Part shown: in pieces, positions 9,004-17,674 of the stretch
Position numbering within the stretch: the first letter of the stretch is position 1
How the letters are laid out: each line of letters opens with the position of its first letter
NCBI GenBank assembly: GCA_934654835.1
Contig: CAKUGY010000009.1
Location: 25,520 to 89,519 of the forward strand
Origin: an uncultured Collinsella sp.
GTDB taxonomy: Bacteria > Actinomycetota > Coriobacteriia > Coriobacteriales > Coriobacteriaceae
Direction of reading: 5' to 3'
DNA length: 64,000 bases
Program-made: the position numbers and the translations under genes
Notes under the pieces: model-generated
What the model was told of the DNA's origin: nothing
Databases searched by the model: none
What the model saw: the letters and a program-made list of their open reading frames with translations, nothing else

Positions 9004-10260
9004 CTAAGCGGACTTCTTCTTGCTGTCGGAGACCATCATGTAGACGGTGAGCACGACGGCGATGGCGGCGATCACGATGGCGCCGTAGAAGGACTGCTGG
9101 TAGGCGGCGCTGCCGGCCTCGGCGTGATACAGCACGGCGGTGATGGGCTGGCTGATCCAGGTGGAAGCGGCGTAGCCCAGGAACATGATGCCGTAGTTGA
9201 CGCCGATGTTGCTGGTGCCGAAGGCGCCACCGGTGAGCGGCGGGTAGATGACGAGCAGGGCGCCAAAGCTAAAGCCGAGCAGGGCGAGCGCCACGAAGAA
9301 CATGCTCTGCGTAAAGCTCATCGACATGATGACGAGCGCGACGATGGTGACGATAAGGCTGATGAGCAGCGACTTGTAGGCACCGAGCTTGTCGATGATC
9401 TGACCAAAGGACAGGCGACCGACCAGGTTGGCGCAGGTGTTGACGGAGACGACCACACCGCCGAGGGCGACGGCAGCAGCACTCGTGGGGTCGGCGAAGA
9501 GCTGGACGGCGGCGATGGAGGCAACCTTGCCGACGAGCAGGGTGCCGGCGGTAGCGGCGAAGGCGAAGGTGATGATGAGGACCCAGAAGCGCGGGGTCTT
9601 GACCATCTCGCCCGGGGTGAGGTCGCCGAAGGTGCCGGCGTGGGCGCCGCCCTTGGGGGCCTCGAAGCCCTCGGGCAGCCAGCCGGCCTCGGGGGCCTTC
9701 AGGAACAGGGCGGAAGCGGCGATCATCACAAAGAAGATGACGCCGAGCGCCTTCAACGCGCCGAAGATGCCAAGGCTCGGGATGAGCAGCGAGGCGAGCA
9801 CCGGGGACAGCACAGCGGGGCCGGCGGTCGAAGCGGCCAGGGTGATGCCGGAGGCGAGGCCCTTCTTGTCGATGAACCACTTCTGACCCGTGGTGAGTGC
9901 CGGGTTGTAACCCAGGCCGTTGCCGACGGCGGCGACGAGCGAGAACCACAGGTAGAACTGCCACGGCTCGGTGACGGTGCCGGACATGAACCAACCCACG
10001 CCGTAGCACACGGCGGCGGCGATCACGACGTTGCGGGGACCGATCTTATCGGAGATGCGGCCGGCGAAGATGCCCGTCACGGCCATGATGGTCTGAAAGA
10101 CCGGGAAGGCCCAGGTAAGGGCGTTGGACCACTCGGGGTAGACGGCGAGCAAATTCTTGCTCACGACGGAATACAGCGCGATGGAGCTGATGAAGAACAT
10201 GGTGACGCACGCGGCGGAAAGCACGACGGCGCGGCCCTTGTTGGAGTTGGTGGAAGCCAT
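9004..10260 (-). CDS. MFS transporter, oxalate/formate antiporter (OFA) type
   Basis: 418 aa with about twelve hydrophobic segments, a central charged loop around residue 210 (APEAGWLPEGFEAPKGG) and MFS motif-A-like FAGRISDKIGPRN near residue 65. The WLPEG.. loop between helices 6 and 7 is a hallmark of the OFA family, which move carboxylates. I start it at ATG 10260 (AAAGAG upstream) because the 15 upstream codons are not membrane-protein-like. It lies between an SDR and a Gfo/Idh/MocA gene, which fits uptake of a hydroxy acid or sugar acid followed by oxidation. The substrate is an inference. Confidence 0.88.
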   Translation of the reverse strand: MASTNSNKGRAVVLSAACVTMFFISSIALYSVVSKNLLAVYPEWSNALTWAFPVFQTIMAVTGIFAGRISDKIGPRNVVIAAAVCYGVGWFMSGTVTEPWQFYLWFSLVAAVGNGLGYNPALTTGQKWFIDKKGLASGITLAASTAGPAVLSPVLASLLIPSLGIFGALKALGVIFFVMIAASALFLKAPEAGWLPEGFEAPKGGAHAGTFGDLTPGEMVKTPRFWVLIITFAFAATAGTLLVGKVASIAAVQLFADPTSAAAVALGGVVVSVNTCANLVGRLSFGQIIDKLGAYKSLLISLIVTIVALVIMSMSFTQSMFFVALALLGFSFGALLVIYPPLTGGAFGTSNIGVNYGIMFLGYAASTWISQPITAVLYHAEAGSAAYQQSFYGAIVIAAIAVVLTVYMMVSDSKKKSA

Positions 10261-10326
10261 TGGACTCTTTCTAATCGATGCGGGGAGGGGAGGGGTTTGC
10301 CCCATGTCCCTCTCTACCGGGTGGGT

Positions 10327-11208
10327 TTACTGGTCGGTCGGCTTAGCGACGCCGGACTCATCGGACCAGAGCTCGACACCCTTGTTTTTAAGGTAGTTGT
10401 CGGCGTATGCGCGACGGCCGCCGGGCTTGGCGGTGAGGTCGCCCATCATGTTGGAGAAGCCGCCGTCGACCTTGATGGCGTCGCCGGTGGTAAAGTCCGA
10501 GCGCTTGGACGCCAAGAACATGACGGCGTTGGCGATATCGCTGACCTCGCCGATGCGGCGCGTGGCGATCAGGCGGCTGCGGCTTTTCTCGACCTCGGGA
10601 TCGGCGTAGAAGTTGGCCGACATGGGGGTCTTGACGAAGCAGGGCTCGACGCAGTTGGAGCGCACGCCGTAGGGACCCCACTCGGCGGCGAGCATCTTGG
10701 ACATCATGTTGACGCCGGCCTTGGTGGAGCTGTACACGCCCGAGAACGTCTCGGGGGAGTGGCTGGCGACGGTGGAGATGTGCACCAGACGACCCTGGCC
10801 GGCCTTGATCATCTCGCGACCAAAGCGCTGCGAGGTGATGAAATAGCCGGTGAGGTTGACGTTGAGCACCTGCTCCCAGTCGCTCAGCGGCAGGTCCTCC
10901 ATAGCGGCGAAGCGCAGGATGCCGGCGGTGTTGACGAGGACGTCGACGCGGCCGAAGTTGGCGATGGTGGCGTCGACGGCGGCCTGAACCTCGGCCTCAT
11001 CGGTGGCGTTCATCTTGTAACCTTCAGCGTGGATGCCAAACTCGGCGGCGAGGTCGGCGGCAGCGGCCTTGACCTTCTCCTCGTCCAGGTCGAGCATGAC
11101 GACGTTGGCGCCATTGCGGGCGAACTCGCGGCAGATCTCGGCGCCCATACCGCCGAGTGCGCCAGTCACGGCGCAGACATCGCCCTCGAGCTTAAGCCAA
11201 TTGCTCAT
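10327..11208 (-). CDS. Short-chain dehydrogenase/reductase (SDR)
   Basis: 293 aa. It has the classical SDR signature: TGALGGMG cofactor loop at 15-22, NTAG at 93-96, catalytic Ser145 (HISTV), and Tyr159/Lys163 in VYSSTKAG. VMLDLDEEK after beta-2, with an Asp, favours NAD over NADP. The tail beyond residue 260 (PGGRRAYADNYLKNKGVE) is longer than in minimal SDRs. It is the first gene of the operon with the OFA transporter and the Gfo/Idh/MocA enzyme, and is divergent from a LysR regulator. The substrate is unknown; hydroxy acid or sugar derivatives are plausible. Confidence 0.9.
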   Translation of the reverse strand: MSNWLKLEGDVCAVTGALGGMGAEICREFARNGANVVMLDLDEEKVKAAAADLAAEFGIHAEGYKMNATDEAEVQAAVDATIANFGRVDVLVNTAGILRFAAMEDLPLSDWEQVLNVNLTGYFITSQRFGREMIKAGQGRLVHISTVASHSPETFSGVYSSTKAGVNMMSKMLAAEWGPYGVRSNCVEPCFVKTPMSANFYADPEVEKSRSRLIATRRIGEVSDIANAVMFLASKRSDFTTGDAIKVDGGFSNMMGDLTAKPGGRRAYADNYLKNKGVELWSDESGVAKPTDQ

Positions 11209-11441
11209 AGGAACTTCCCTTCTTGTGCCTCCCAGTGGGTCGCTCCCATTAACCGACCCACGTGGTTTTCGCTGGTTATCGTATGCTTTGCGTTTGCGCA
11301 GGTGAATTGCATATTTGTTAGAATGGCGTTAACCGTAGGTTCATACCGCTTGATGTGATTTGTATCCGATTGAGCGCGTGACCTGCGAAAACGACCCCCT
11401 GCGGCACTGTGTGGCCGTACGTGTGAAAACGGAGAGACGAC
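11209..11441. promoter_or_regulatory. Divergent promoter region between SDR operon and LysR gene
   Basis: 233 bp separate the two divergent starts. The SDR start has AAGGGAAG upstream; the LysR GTG start has GGAGAG. An AT-rich centre (about 11290-11365, with ATTGCATATTTGTTAGAAT) is the likely place for the two promoters and for LysR sites. I did not find one convincing T-N11-A operator. Confidence 0.45.
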
Positions 11442-12320
11442 GTGTACGATCGACGACTTGAGGCTATATCTGCCGCCGCGGAGCTGGGAAGTTTCTCGCG
11501 TGCCGCGACAAAGCTGCGCGTGTCGACGCCGGCGCTCGTCAAACAGGTATCGGGGTTCGAGGCCGAGTTCGGCATCACGCTGTTCGAGCGCTCACATTCG
11601 GGCGTCAAGGTGACGCCGGCGGGCGCTTTGCTGGTGGACGACGCGCGCTCAATCATGCGGCAGTCCGAGGATGCCCTGCGCCGCGCCCGGCGTGCGGCGG
11701 GTGATGGCGGTGCGGTGCGCTTAGGCGTATCGATGATGTGTCCGGGGCGTCAGACGCTTTCGATGTGGACGGGCGTGCACGAGCTGGAGCCGTCGCTGCG
11801 TTTTGAGATCGTGCCGGTGAGCGACCTGTACGACGAGCGCGAGACCGTCATGCGCAGCTTGGGCCGCGAGGTCGATGTGGTGCAGTCGAGTTTTTCGACC
11901 CCGCGCTGGGGCGACGCCTGCCAAAAGCTCCTTATCGTCAACGTGCCGTTTTATATCGATGTGCCGCGCACGAGCCCGCTTGCGCGTAAGAGCCGCATCA
12001 CAGTTGCCGACCTGGAGGGCATGCGCCTGCGCGTACTGCGCCACGGCAACGACGCCATGGACAGTCTGCGCATCGACCTTTTGGCCGACGGTGGCGTGGA
12101 CGTGATCGACGTGGATAGCTTCGACTTCGCGCTCTTTAACGAGGCCGAGGAAAAGGGCGACGCGGTACTCACCTGCGGCGCATGGTCGGGCGTGCATCCA
12201 GCCTTTGTGGGCGTGCCGTTCCTATGCGGCCGCGAGGTGCCGGTCTATCTGCACTACCCGCTCGAGCCCACCTTACAAGTGCAAAAATTCGTCAACGCCA
12301 TGGCGCAGCTTCTCAAGTAG
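11442..12320 (+). CDS. LysR-family transcriptional regulator
   Basis: 292 aa, starting at GTG 11442 with GGAGAG upstream. Residues 1-60 form the winged helix (RRLEAISAAAELGSFSRAA, STPALVKQVSGFEAEFGITL, FERSHSGVKVTPAG); residues about 88-290 are the periplasmic-binding-protein-like effector domain. It is divergent from the SDR/MFS/oxidoreductase operon, the usual arrangement for a LysR protein that controls its neighbour in response to the pathway metabolite. A terminator and a long palindrome follow. Confidence 0.92.
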   Translation: MYDRRLEAISAAAELGSFSRAATKLRVSTPALVKQVSGFEAEFGITLFERSHSGVKVTPAGALLVDDARSIMRQSEDALRRARRAAGDGGAVRLGVSMMCPGRQTLSMWTGVHELEPSLRFEIVPVSDLYDERETVMRSLGREVDVVQSSFSTPRWGDACQKLLIVNVPFYIDVPRTSPLARKSRITVADLEGMRLRVLRHGNDAMDSLRIDLLADGGVDVIDVDSFDFALFNEAEEKGDAVLTCGAWSGVHPAFVGVPFLCGREVPVYLHYPLEPTLQVQKFVNAMAQLLK

Positions 12321-12330
12321 CGACCTTGGC

Positions 12331-12459
12331 GATGATTTTTCTGGGACGGGGACTAAAAAATCATTTTGAGCAACGCGAGGTGGAAGCCCCGTCCCAAAAA
12401 GATTGGTCCCCGCCGCATATCCAAAATGATTTTTTAATCCCCGTCCCAGAAAAATCATC
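12331..12459. repeat. Intergenic palindrome, family B-like copy 2
   Basis: Arms 12331-12368 and 12422-12459 (GATGATTTTTCTGGGACGGG and complement) are nearly perfect; the loop holds a second, unpaired GCCCCGTCCCAAAAAG copy of the family motif. It lies just after the LysR stop codon. The GGGACGGGG core links it to the palindromes at 7431 and 17132, but the flanking arm sequence differs. Confidence 0.8.
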
Positions 12460-12468
12460 GGCACCAAA

Positions 12469-12505
12469 AAGCCCCCGCAGCTCGTGTGAACTGCGGGGGC
12501 TTTGT
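12469..12505 (+). terminator. Terminator of the LysR gene
   Basis: The perfect stem GCCCCCGCAG (12471-12480) / CTGCGGGGGC (12491-12500), with a 10-nt loop, is flanked by A residues and followed by TTTGTT. It ends plus-strand transcription from the LysR gene. Confidence 0.75.
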
Positions 12506-12530
12506 TCGTCATGGCGTTTCGTGTCTGGGT

Positions 12531-12624
12531 CGCTGAGATGGGTCGATTTGCCCCGAAAGAGGAGGGCATTGACCTTAGGGTCATGCCCGACGAATGAGCG
12601 GCAAATCGGCCATCTCAGTGAGCC
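12531..12624. repeat. Compound stem-loop at the 3' end of the ABC exporter operon
   Basis: Three nested pairings are visible: CTGAGATGG 12533-12541 with 12610-12618, GATTTGCC 12545-12552 with 12600-12607, and an inner hairpin 12564-12574 with 12579-12588 (GGGCATTGACC / GGTCATGCCC). It starts only four bases after the exporter stop codon on the minus strand, so it would form in the 3' end of that mRNA. There is no clear T-run, so it may stabilise the mRNA rather than terminate. Confidence 0.6.
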
Positions 12625-12627
12625 AGA

Positions 12628-14547
12628 CTACTCCAGCTCAAACGCTCCAGTGTAGAGCTGATAGTAGTACCCGCGCTTGGCGATGAGCTCGTCGTGGTTG
12701 CCGCGCTCGATGATGCGGCCGTGATCCAGGCAGATGATCGCGTCGGAGTTACGCACGGTGCTCAGGCGGTGTGCGATGACAAACGTCGTGCGGCCCTCCA
12801 TGAGCTTGTCCATGCCCTCCTGCACGATGGCCTCGGTGCGGGTGTCGATGGAGCTCGTGGCCTCGTCCAGAATCATCGCCGGCGGATCGGCGACAGCAGC
12901 GCGCGCAATCGAGATCAGCTGGCGCTGGCCCTGCGACAGCTGCGCACCGTTGCCGGTGAGCATGGTGTCGTAGCCGTCGGGCAGGCGGGTGATAAAGTCG
13001 TCGGCGCCCGCGAGCTTGGCAGCCGCGATGCACTCCTCGTCGGTGGCGTCCAGGTTGCCGTAGCGGATGTTGTCCATCACGGTGCCGGTGAACAGGTTCA
13101 CGTCCTGCAGCACCACGCCCAGCGAGCGACGCAGGTCAGACTTGCGAATTTTGTTGACGTTGATACCGTCGTAGCGGATCTTGCCGTCGGCAATATCGTA
13201 GAAACGGTTGATGAGGTTGGTGATGGTCGTCTTACCGGCACCGGTGGCACCGACAAATGCGACCTTCTGGCCCGGCTTGGCGTACACGGACACGCCGTGC
13301 AGCACCTCGTGGTCGGGCGTGTAACCAAAGTCCACGTTGTCCATGACCAGGTCGCCGCGCAGCGGCACGTACTCGATCTCGCCGGTCGCGCGGTGCGGGT
13401 GCTTCCAGGCCCACATGCCGGTGTGGTGGTCGGCCTCCTCGAGCTGCCAGGTGTCGGGATTCACCTGTGCGTTGACGAGCGTCACGTAGCCCTCGTCGGC
13501 CTCGGGCTCCTCGTCGAGTAGCTCAAAGATACGCTCGGCGCCGGCAAGGCCCATGACCACGGCGTTGATCTGCTGCGAGATCTGGCCGATCTGGCCGCAG
13601 AACTGCTTGGTCATGTTGAGGAACGGCACCACGACGGCGATGGAGAGCGCCATGCCCGAGAGGCTCAGGTTGGGCACGCCCAGCGCCAGGAAGATGCCGC
13701 CGGTCAGCGCGACCAGCACGTAGAGCAAGTCGCCCAGGTTCCCGAGGATCGGCATGAGGATGTTGGCGTACATGTTGGCCTTCTGCGAGACCTCGAAGAG
13801 CTTCTCGTTGCGCTCGTCAAAATCGGCCTCGGCGGCGGACTCGTGACAGAACGCCTTGACGACTTTCTGGCCGTTCATGACTTCCTCGATATGGCCCTCG
13901 ACCACGCCGAGCTCGGTCTGCTGCGCGATAAAGAAGCGCGCGGAGTTGGAGCCGAGCAGCTTGGTCATAAAGGCCATAAAGGCGACGCCGGCAATGATGA
14001 CTAGGCACATCCACGCGCTGTAGTACAGCATGATGAAGAACACGGTGACGATGACGATGATCGTCATGAGCAGGTTGGGCAGCGACTGGCTGATCATCTG
14101 GCGCAGCGTGTCGATGTCGTTGGTGTAGTGGCTCATGATGTCGCCGCGCTGGTGCGTGTCGAAGTAGCGGATCGGCAGGTCCTGCATGCGGTTGAACATC
14201 TTCTCGCGCAGCTTCTCGAGCGAGCCCTGCGTGATGACGGCCATGGCGCGGTTCCAGAAGAGCGATGACGCGACGCCCACGGCATAGATGCAGCCGAGGG
14301 TGGTCACAAGCTTCAAGATCTTGGGCTGCGCGGCCGTCCAGTCGCCCGACTGCCACGATTCGCTAATGACCTGCAGCGCGCTCTGGAGAAACGTCGCGCC
14401 GATGGAATTGATGATGGCGCAGAGCACCACGCCGGCGACGACGAGGGGCAAAAGCACTGGGTAGAAGCCAAAGAGCATCTTGATGAGGCGCGTCATGGTG
14501 CCGCCCTTGCGGTTGCGCGCGCGCTCGGCGGTAGCTGCCTTACTCAT
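12628..14547 (-). CDS. ABC exporter subunit, canonical-site half of a heterodimer
   Basis: 639 aa. Six transmembrane helices fill residues about 20-330, followed by a nucleotide-binding domain: Walker A GATGAGKTT, signature LSQGQRQ, Walker B MILDEATSSID with the catalytic Glu present, and the His switch VIAHRLST. An insert of about 40 residues before the NBD (VNAQVNPDTWQLEEADHHTG) is unusual in length but common in this subgroup. The start at ATG 14547 overlaps the upstream ABC gene by 8 bp, so the two are translationally coupled and form a heterodimeric type IV exporter in the membrane. The substrate is unknown; a MarR regulator suggests drugs or toxic organics. Confidence 0.93.
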   Translation of the reverse strand: MSKAATAERARNRKGGTMTRLIKMLFGFYPVLLPLVVAGVVLCAIINSIGATFLQSALQVISESWQSGDWTAAQPKILKLVTTLGCIYAVGVASSLFWNRAMAVITQGSLEKLREKMFNRMQDLPIRYFDTHQRGDIMSHYTNDIDTLRQMISQSLPNLLMTIIVIVTVFFIMLYYSAWMCLVIIAGVAFMAFMTKLLGSNSARFFIAQQTELGVVEGHIEEVMNGQKVVKAFCHESAAEADFDERNEKLFEVSQKANMYANILMPILGNLGDLLYVLVALTGGIFLALGVPNLSLSGMALSIAVVVPFLNMTKQFCGQIGQISQQINAVVMGLAGAERIFELLDEEPEADEGYVTLVNAQVNPDTWQLEEADHHTGMWAWKHPHRATGEIEYVPLRGDLVMDNVDFGYTPDHEVLHGVSVYAKPGQKVAFVGATGAGKTTITNLINRFYDIADGKIRYDGINVNKIRKSDLRRSLGVVLQDVNLFTGTVMDNIRYGNLDATDEECIAAAKLAGADDFITRLPDGYDTMLTGNGAQLSQGQRQLISIARAAVADPPAMILDEATSSIDTRTEAIVQEGMDKLMEGRTTFVIAHRLSTVRNSDAIICLDHGRIIERGNHDELIAKRGYYYQLYTGAFELE

Positions 14548-16363
14548 GTGCCTCGCCTCCTTCCTGGGTCTGAGCTTGCGGTGCGGATGCCTCGGTGTCG
14601 GCTGCGACGGTCTCGGCCGCCTCCTCACCTTCGGCACTCATCTTGTTTTGCGAGGTAAAGGTCTCGCGGTAGATCTCGCTCGTCTTCAGCAGCTCGTCGT
14701 GGTTGCCGATGTCCTTGATGCGGCCGCCCTCCATGACGATGATGCGGTCGGCGTCCTGCACGGAGCTGATGCGCTGGGCGATGATGAGCTTTGTCGTGTT
14801 GGGCAGGTAGCTCGCCAGGCCCTCGCGGATCTTGGCGTCGGTCTTGGTGTCGACGGCGCTCGTGGAGTCGTCCAGGATCAGAATCTTGGGGCGACGCAGC
14901 AGAGCACGTGCGATGCACAGGCGCTGCTTCTGGCCGCCGGAGACGTTGGAGCCGCCCTGCTCGATCCAGGTGTCATAGCCCTTGGGGAAGCCGTCGACAA
15001 ACTCGTCGGCGCAGGCCAGGTGCGCGGCCTCGCGGACTTCCTCATCGGTGGCGTTGGGGTCGCCCCAGCGCAGGTTCTCGGCGATGGTGCCGCTAAACAG
15101 CACGTTTTTCTGCAGCACCATGGCTACCTGGTGGCGCAGCGCGTCCAAATCGTAATTGCGTACGTCCACGCCGCCGACGCGCACGGTGCCCTCGGTGACA
15201 TCGTACAGGCGGGCGATCAGGTTCACGAGCGTCGACTTGGCCGAGCCGGTGCCGCCGATAATACCGATGGTCTCGCCGCTCTTAATGTGCAGGTCGATAT
15301 CGTCGAGCGCCTGGCGTTTTGCATGCTCGGAATACTTAAAGCTCACGTGATCGAAGTCGATGGAGCCGTCGGCAACCTCGTGCACGGGCTCGGCGGGGTC
15401 GGCGATCGTGGGCTCGGCGGCCAGCACCTCGGTAATGCGGTGCGCCGACTCGTCGGCCATGGTCACCATGACAAAGATCATCGACAGCTGCATCAGGCTC
15501 ATCAGAATCTGGAAGCCGTAGGTAAAGATGGAGGAGAGCTGGCCCACGTCGAACAGGGTGCCCTGGCTCGTGATGATGAGCTCGGAACCCAGGTAGATGA
15601 TGACGACGAACGCGCCGTTGACGCAGATGTTCATCATAGGGTTGTTGAAGGCGAGCAGCTTCTCGGCGCGGGTAAAGTCCATCTGGACGTCGCGCGCGGC
15701 GGTGGCGAACTTCTCCTTCTCGTAGTCCTGGCGCACGTAGCTCTTGACTACGCGCATGCCGGTGACGTTTTCCTCCACAGACTCGTTGAGCGCGTCGTAC
15801 TTATGGAAGACGCGGGCAAAGATCGGGCGCACCTTATAGATGATGAAGAACAGGCCAAAGCCCAGCAGCGGAATGATGACCAAGTAGACCATGGCGACGC
15901 TGCCGCCCATGGCGTATGCCATGGTAAAGGCAAAGACCAGCACCAGCGGCGAGCGCACAGCGATGCGGATGAGCATCATAAAGGCCTGCTGCACGTTGTT
16001 GATGTCGGTGGTCAGGCGCGTGACGAGCGAGGAGCTCGAGAACTCGTCGATGTTGGCGAAGCTGAACGTCTGGATCTTGTAGAACAGGTCGCGACGCAGG
16101 TTCTTGGCAAAGCCGCAGCTGGCATGGCTGCAGGTGATGCCCGCGGCGGCGCCAAAGGCGAGTGACGTCAGCGCGATGAGTATGAGAAGGCCGGCGGTGG
16201 GCAGCATCTCGGTAACGGCGGTGCCGTCCTTGATGGCGTCGATCATGTCGGCGGTGATAAACGGGATCATCATCTGGCAGATTACCTCGCCAAGCACCAG
16301 CAGCGGCGTGGCGATCGTGACCTTCATGTAATCGCGGATGCTGCCCATGAGAGTTTTAATCAT
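14540..16363 (-). CDS. ABC exporter subunit, degenerate-site half of a heterodimer
   Basis: 607 aa, with six transmembrane helices followed by an NBD. Walker A reads GGTGSAKST (Ala for the usual Gly), the signature is VSGGQKQR, Walker B is ILILDDSTSAVD (Asp in place of the catalytic Glu) and the switch is IIAQRISS (Gln for His). These changes mark the degenerate ATP site of a heterodimeric exporter; the partner encoded next carries the canonical residues. The C-terminal 30 residues are Glu/Ala-rich. The start overlaps the MarR gene by 8 bp, which puts all three genes in one operon. Confidence 0.93.
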   Translation of the reverse strand: MIKTLMGSIRDYMKVTIATPLLVLGEVICQMMIPFITADMIDAIKDGTAVTEMLPTAGLLILIALTSLAFGAAAGITCSHASCGFAKNLRRDLFYKIQTFSFANIDEFSSSSLVTRLTTDINNVQQAFMMLIRIAVRSPLVLVFAFTMAYAMGGSVAMVYLVIIPLLGFGLFFIIYKVRPIFARVFHKYDALNESVEENVTGMRVVKSYVRQDYEKEKFATAARDVQMDFTRAEKLLAFNNPMMNICVNGAFVVIIYLGSELIITSQGTLFDVGQLSSIFTYGFQILMSLMQLSMIFVMVTMADESAHRITEVLAAEPTIADPAEPVHEVADGSIDFDHVSFKYSEHAKRQALDDIDLHIKSGETIGIIGGTGSAKSTLVNLIARLYDVTEGTVRVGGVDVRNYDLDALRHQVAMVLQKNVLFSGTIAENLRWGDPNATDEEVREAAHLACADEFVDGFPKGYDTWIEQGGSNVSGGQKQRLCIARALLRRPKILILDDSTSAVDTKTDAKIREGLASYLPNTTKLIIAQRISSVQDADRIIVMEGGRIKDIGNHDELLKTSEIYRETFTSQNKMSAEGEEAAETVAADTEASAPQAQTQEGGEAHE

Positions 16364-16862
16364 CCAGTTCCTCCCAGGTTACGCGGATTTTCTCGAGCAT
16401 CTCGGCAAGCTGTTCGCACTCGTCGTGAGTGAGGGCACTAAAGGCCTGCTCCCTAAAGCGGATGCGGGCGGCCTGGTCGATGCGGGCCTTCTCCCAGCCG
16501 ATCTCGGTCAAGCGAATGGTGAGCTGCCGGCGATCTTTTGGATTGCGGCTGCGCTCGATGATGCCGGCGCACTCGAGCTTGGACAAGATTTCGGAAAGCG
16601 ACCCCGGCTTGAGGTCGAAGTGTATGCCGAGTTCCTGCTGCGACATCTCGCCGTTTTCCTGCTTGGCAAGCAGGCAGACGATGGGCGCCTTGCCGGACAC
16701 GCCGCCGCCGTGAAAGTGCATGTAGTGGCCGCAAAAGCCTAGGCCGCTCAGGATGCGCTTGGCGAGCTTGTCTTCGCCGTTAACTGCTTCGGGCACGTCT
16801 GCCGGCTGCGACGGGTCGCCGCCGGGTTCGTGCGGGCGAAGGTTAAGGGGTTCATCGCACAT
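16356..16862 (-). CDS. MarR-family repressor of the ABC exporter operon
   Basis: 168 aa. The winged-helix core has MSQQELGIHFDLKPGSLSEI (recognition region, about 93-112) and the wing NPKDRRQLTIRLTEIGWEKA. A disordered Pro/Glu-rich N-terminus of about 30 residues precedes it. It is the first gene of the operon; its own promoter carries an inverted repeat overlapping the -10 box, so autorepression relieved by a ligand is likely. The ligand is unknown. Confidence 0.9.
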   Translation of the reverse strand: MCDEPLNLRPHEPGGDPSQPADVPEAVNGEDKLAKRILSGLGFCGHYMHFHGGGVSGKAPIVCLLAKQENGEMSQQELGIHFDLKPGSLSEILSKLECAGIIERSRNPKDRRQLTIRLTEIGWEKARIDQAARIRFREQAFSALTHDECEQLAEMLEKIRVTWEELDD

Positions 16863-16883
16863 GAATTCGTATCGCTCCTTTCT

Positions 16884-16946
16884 TTAGTTAGGTAGTGGGA
16901 TTGTTTTGTGCCTAACTAATCTAGGAGCGTAAGAAATAATTGTCAA
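16884..16946 (-). promoter_or_regulatory. MarR operon promoter and operator
   Basis: On the minus strand TTGACA (16941-16946), a 17-bp spacer and TAGATT (16918-16923) make a near-consensus promoter. The perfect inverted repeat TTAGTTAGG/CCTAACTAA has arms 16911-16919 and 16884-16892 (18-bp spacer), one overlapping the -10 box. This is the expected place for MarR autorepression. Confidence 0.75.
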
Positions 16947-16965
16947 GGTACCAAACTGATTGTTA

Positions 16966-17060
16966 TGCGGTTTTACCAAACCGCGCAACGGCTCGACGCT
17001 GCGCGGGTCGCATTTGAGACAAGGTGACCCGCTCGCTGGCATTGCCAAAACATCGACGTT
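16966..17060 (+). repeat. Structured element, family D, short copy
   Basis: It begins with the hairpin TGCGGTTT-TACC-AAACCGCGCA, then CGACGCTGCGCGGGTCGCAT and CCGCTCGCTGGCATTGCC. The full versions at 43406-43572 and 59272-59432 have a further hairpin in the middle that is missing here. It lies just upstream of the MarR promoter. About 70 bases between it and the next palindrome hold no recognisable feature. Confidence 0.7.
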
Positions 17061-17131
17061 GCCAAACCTGCCAAAAAGGGACAGGTTTATTTTGGTCGGT
17101 TTTATCTGGGGAAACGGCGGTTTGGTGCTAG

Positions 17132-17243
17132 GGGCAGCTAATTTGGGACGGGGCTCTTTTAGCTGCCCCGGCCGCAGGCCGGCCAAACCGTTCACGTTGT
17201 CTGCCGGGGTAGCTAAAAGAGCCCCGTCCCAAATTAGCTGCCC
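17132..17243. repeat. Intergenic palindrome, family B copy 3
   Basis: Arms 17132-17172 and 17203-17243 are reverse complements with one or two mismatches. The core GGGACGGGGCTCTTTTAGCT is shared with 7431-7540, while the outer ends differ (GGGCAGCTAATTT here). This supports a repeat family in which both arms change together. Confidence 0.85.
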
Positions 17244-17338
17244 GTGCAAGCAAGACGACCAATACTGATAATCCGCCCGCGATGGTGGAAAACGGATCAT
17301 TTTGGGCTGCGATGGCGCCTTTCAAAGTTGCTTCGCAC

Positions 17339-17490
17339 AAAACTATGACGGATTACTACGATGAATTTGGAATCTCTGACCATGGCGGTGTTTTTCGAAA
17401 AATCGCAAGCTATCTACCTGCGGTTTTGTTGGAGTGCAATTCGTTGTGGTTGGAGACCGGCGGTTTATCGTAGTAATCCGGCATAGTTTT
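17339..17490. repeat. 152-bp element with terminal inverted repeats, family C copy 2
   Basis: The left end (AAAACTATGACGGATTACTA, from 17339) is complementary to the right end (to 17490) over about 26 bases. The interior motif TATCTACCTGCGGTTTTG after TTTTTCGAAAAATCGCAAG matches the element at 7567-7724. The ends of the two copies differ in sequence yet each copy pairs with itself. The rest of 17491-17674 is the upstream region of the kinase gene, without a clear promoter. Confidence 0.65.
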
Positions 17491-17674
17491 GAAATGGCAG
17501 CAAATAAGTGGCAGCAATTAGGCCGCTGCCGACCGGGATTTGCCCTTCAATTTCCGTAACCTTTCCGCAACAAACTGCCCTTCGAGGCGCTGGCTCCCAC
17601 CCTCGTCGTTCCCTGCGCTACACTTAGTCGCACTGTGGCGACTTTGCGCCGCTCCCGACCCAAGGGGGATATTC

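Noticed and set aside
8986..11358. 790-aa open frame on the plus strand
   Set aside because: Antisense to the OFA transporter and SDR genes, both of which have complete family motifs.
12694..16165. Long plus-strand frames opposite the ABC exporter
   Set aside because: Shadows; the minus-strand frames hold all Walker and signature motifs.
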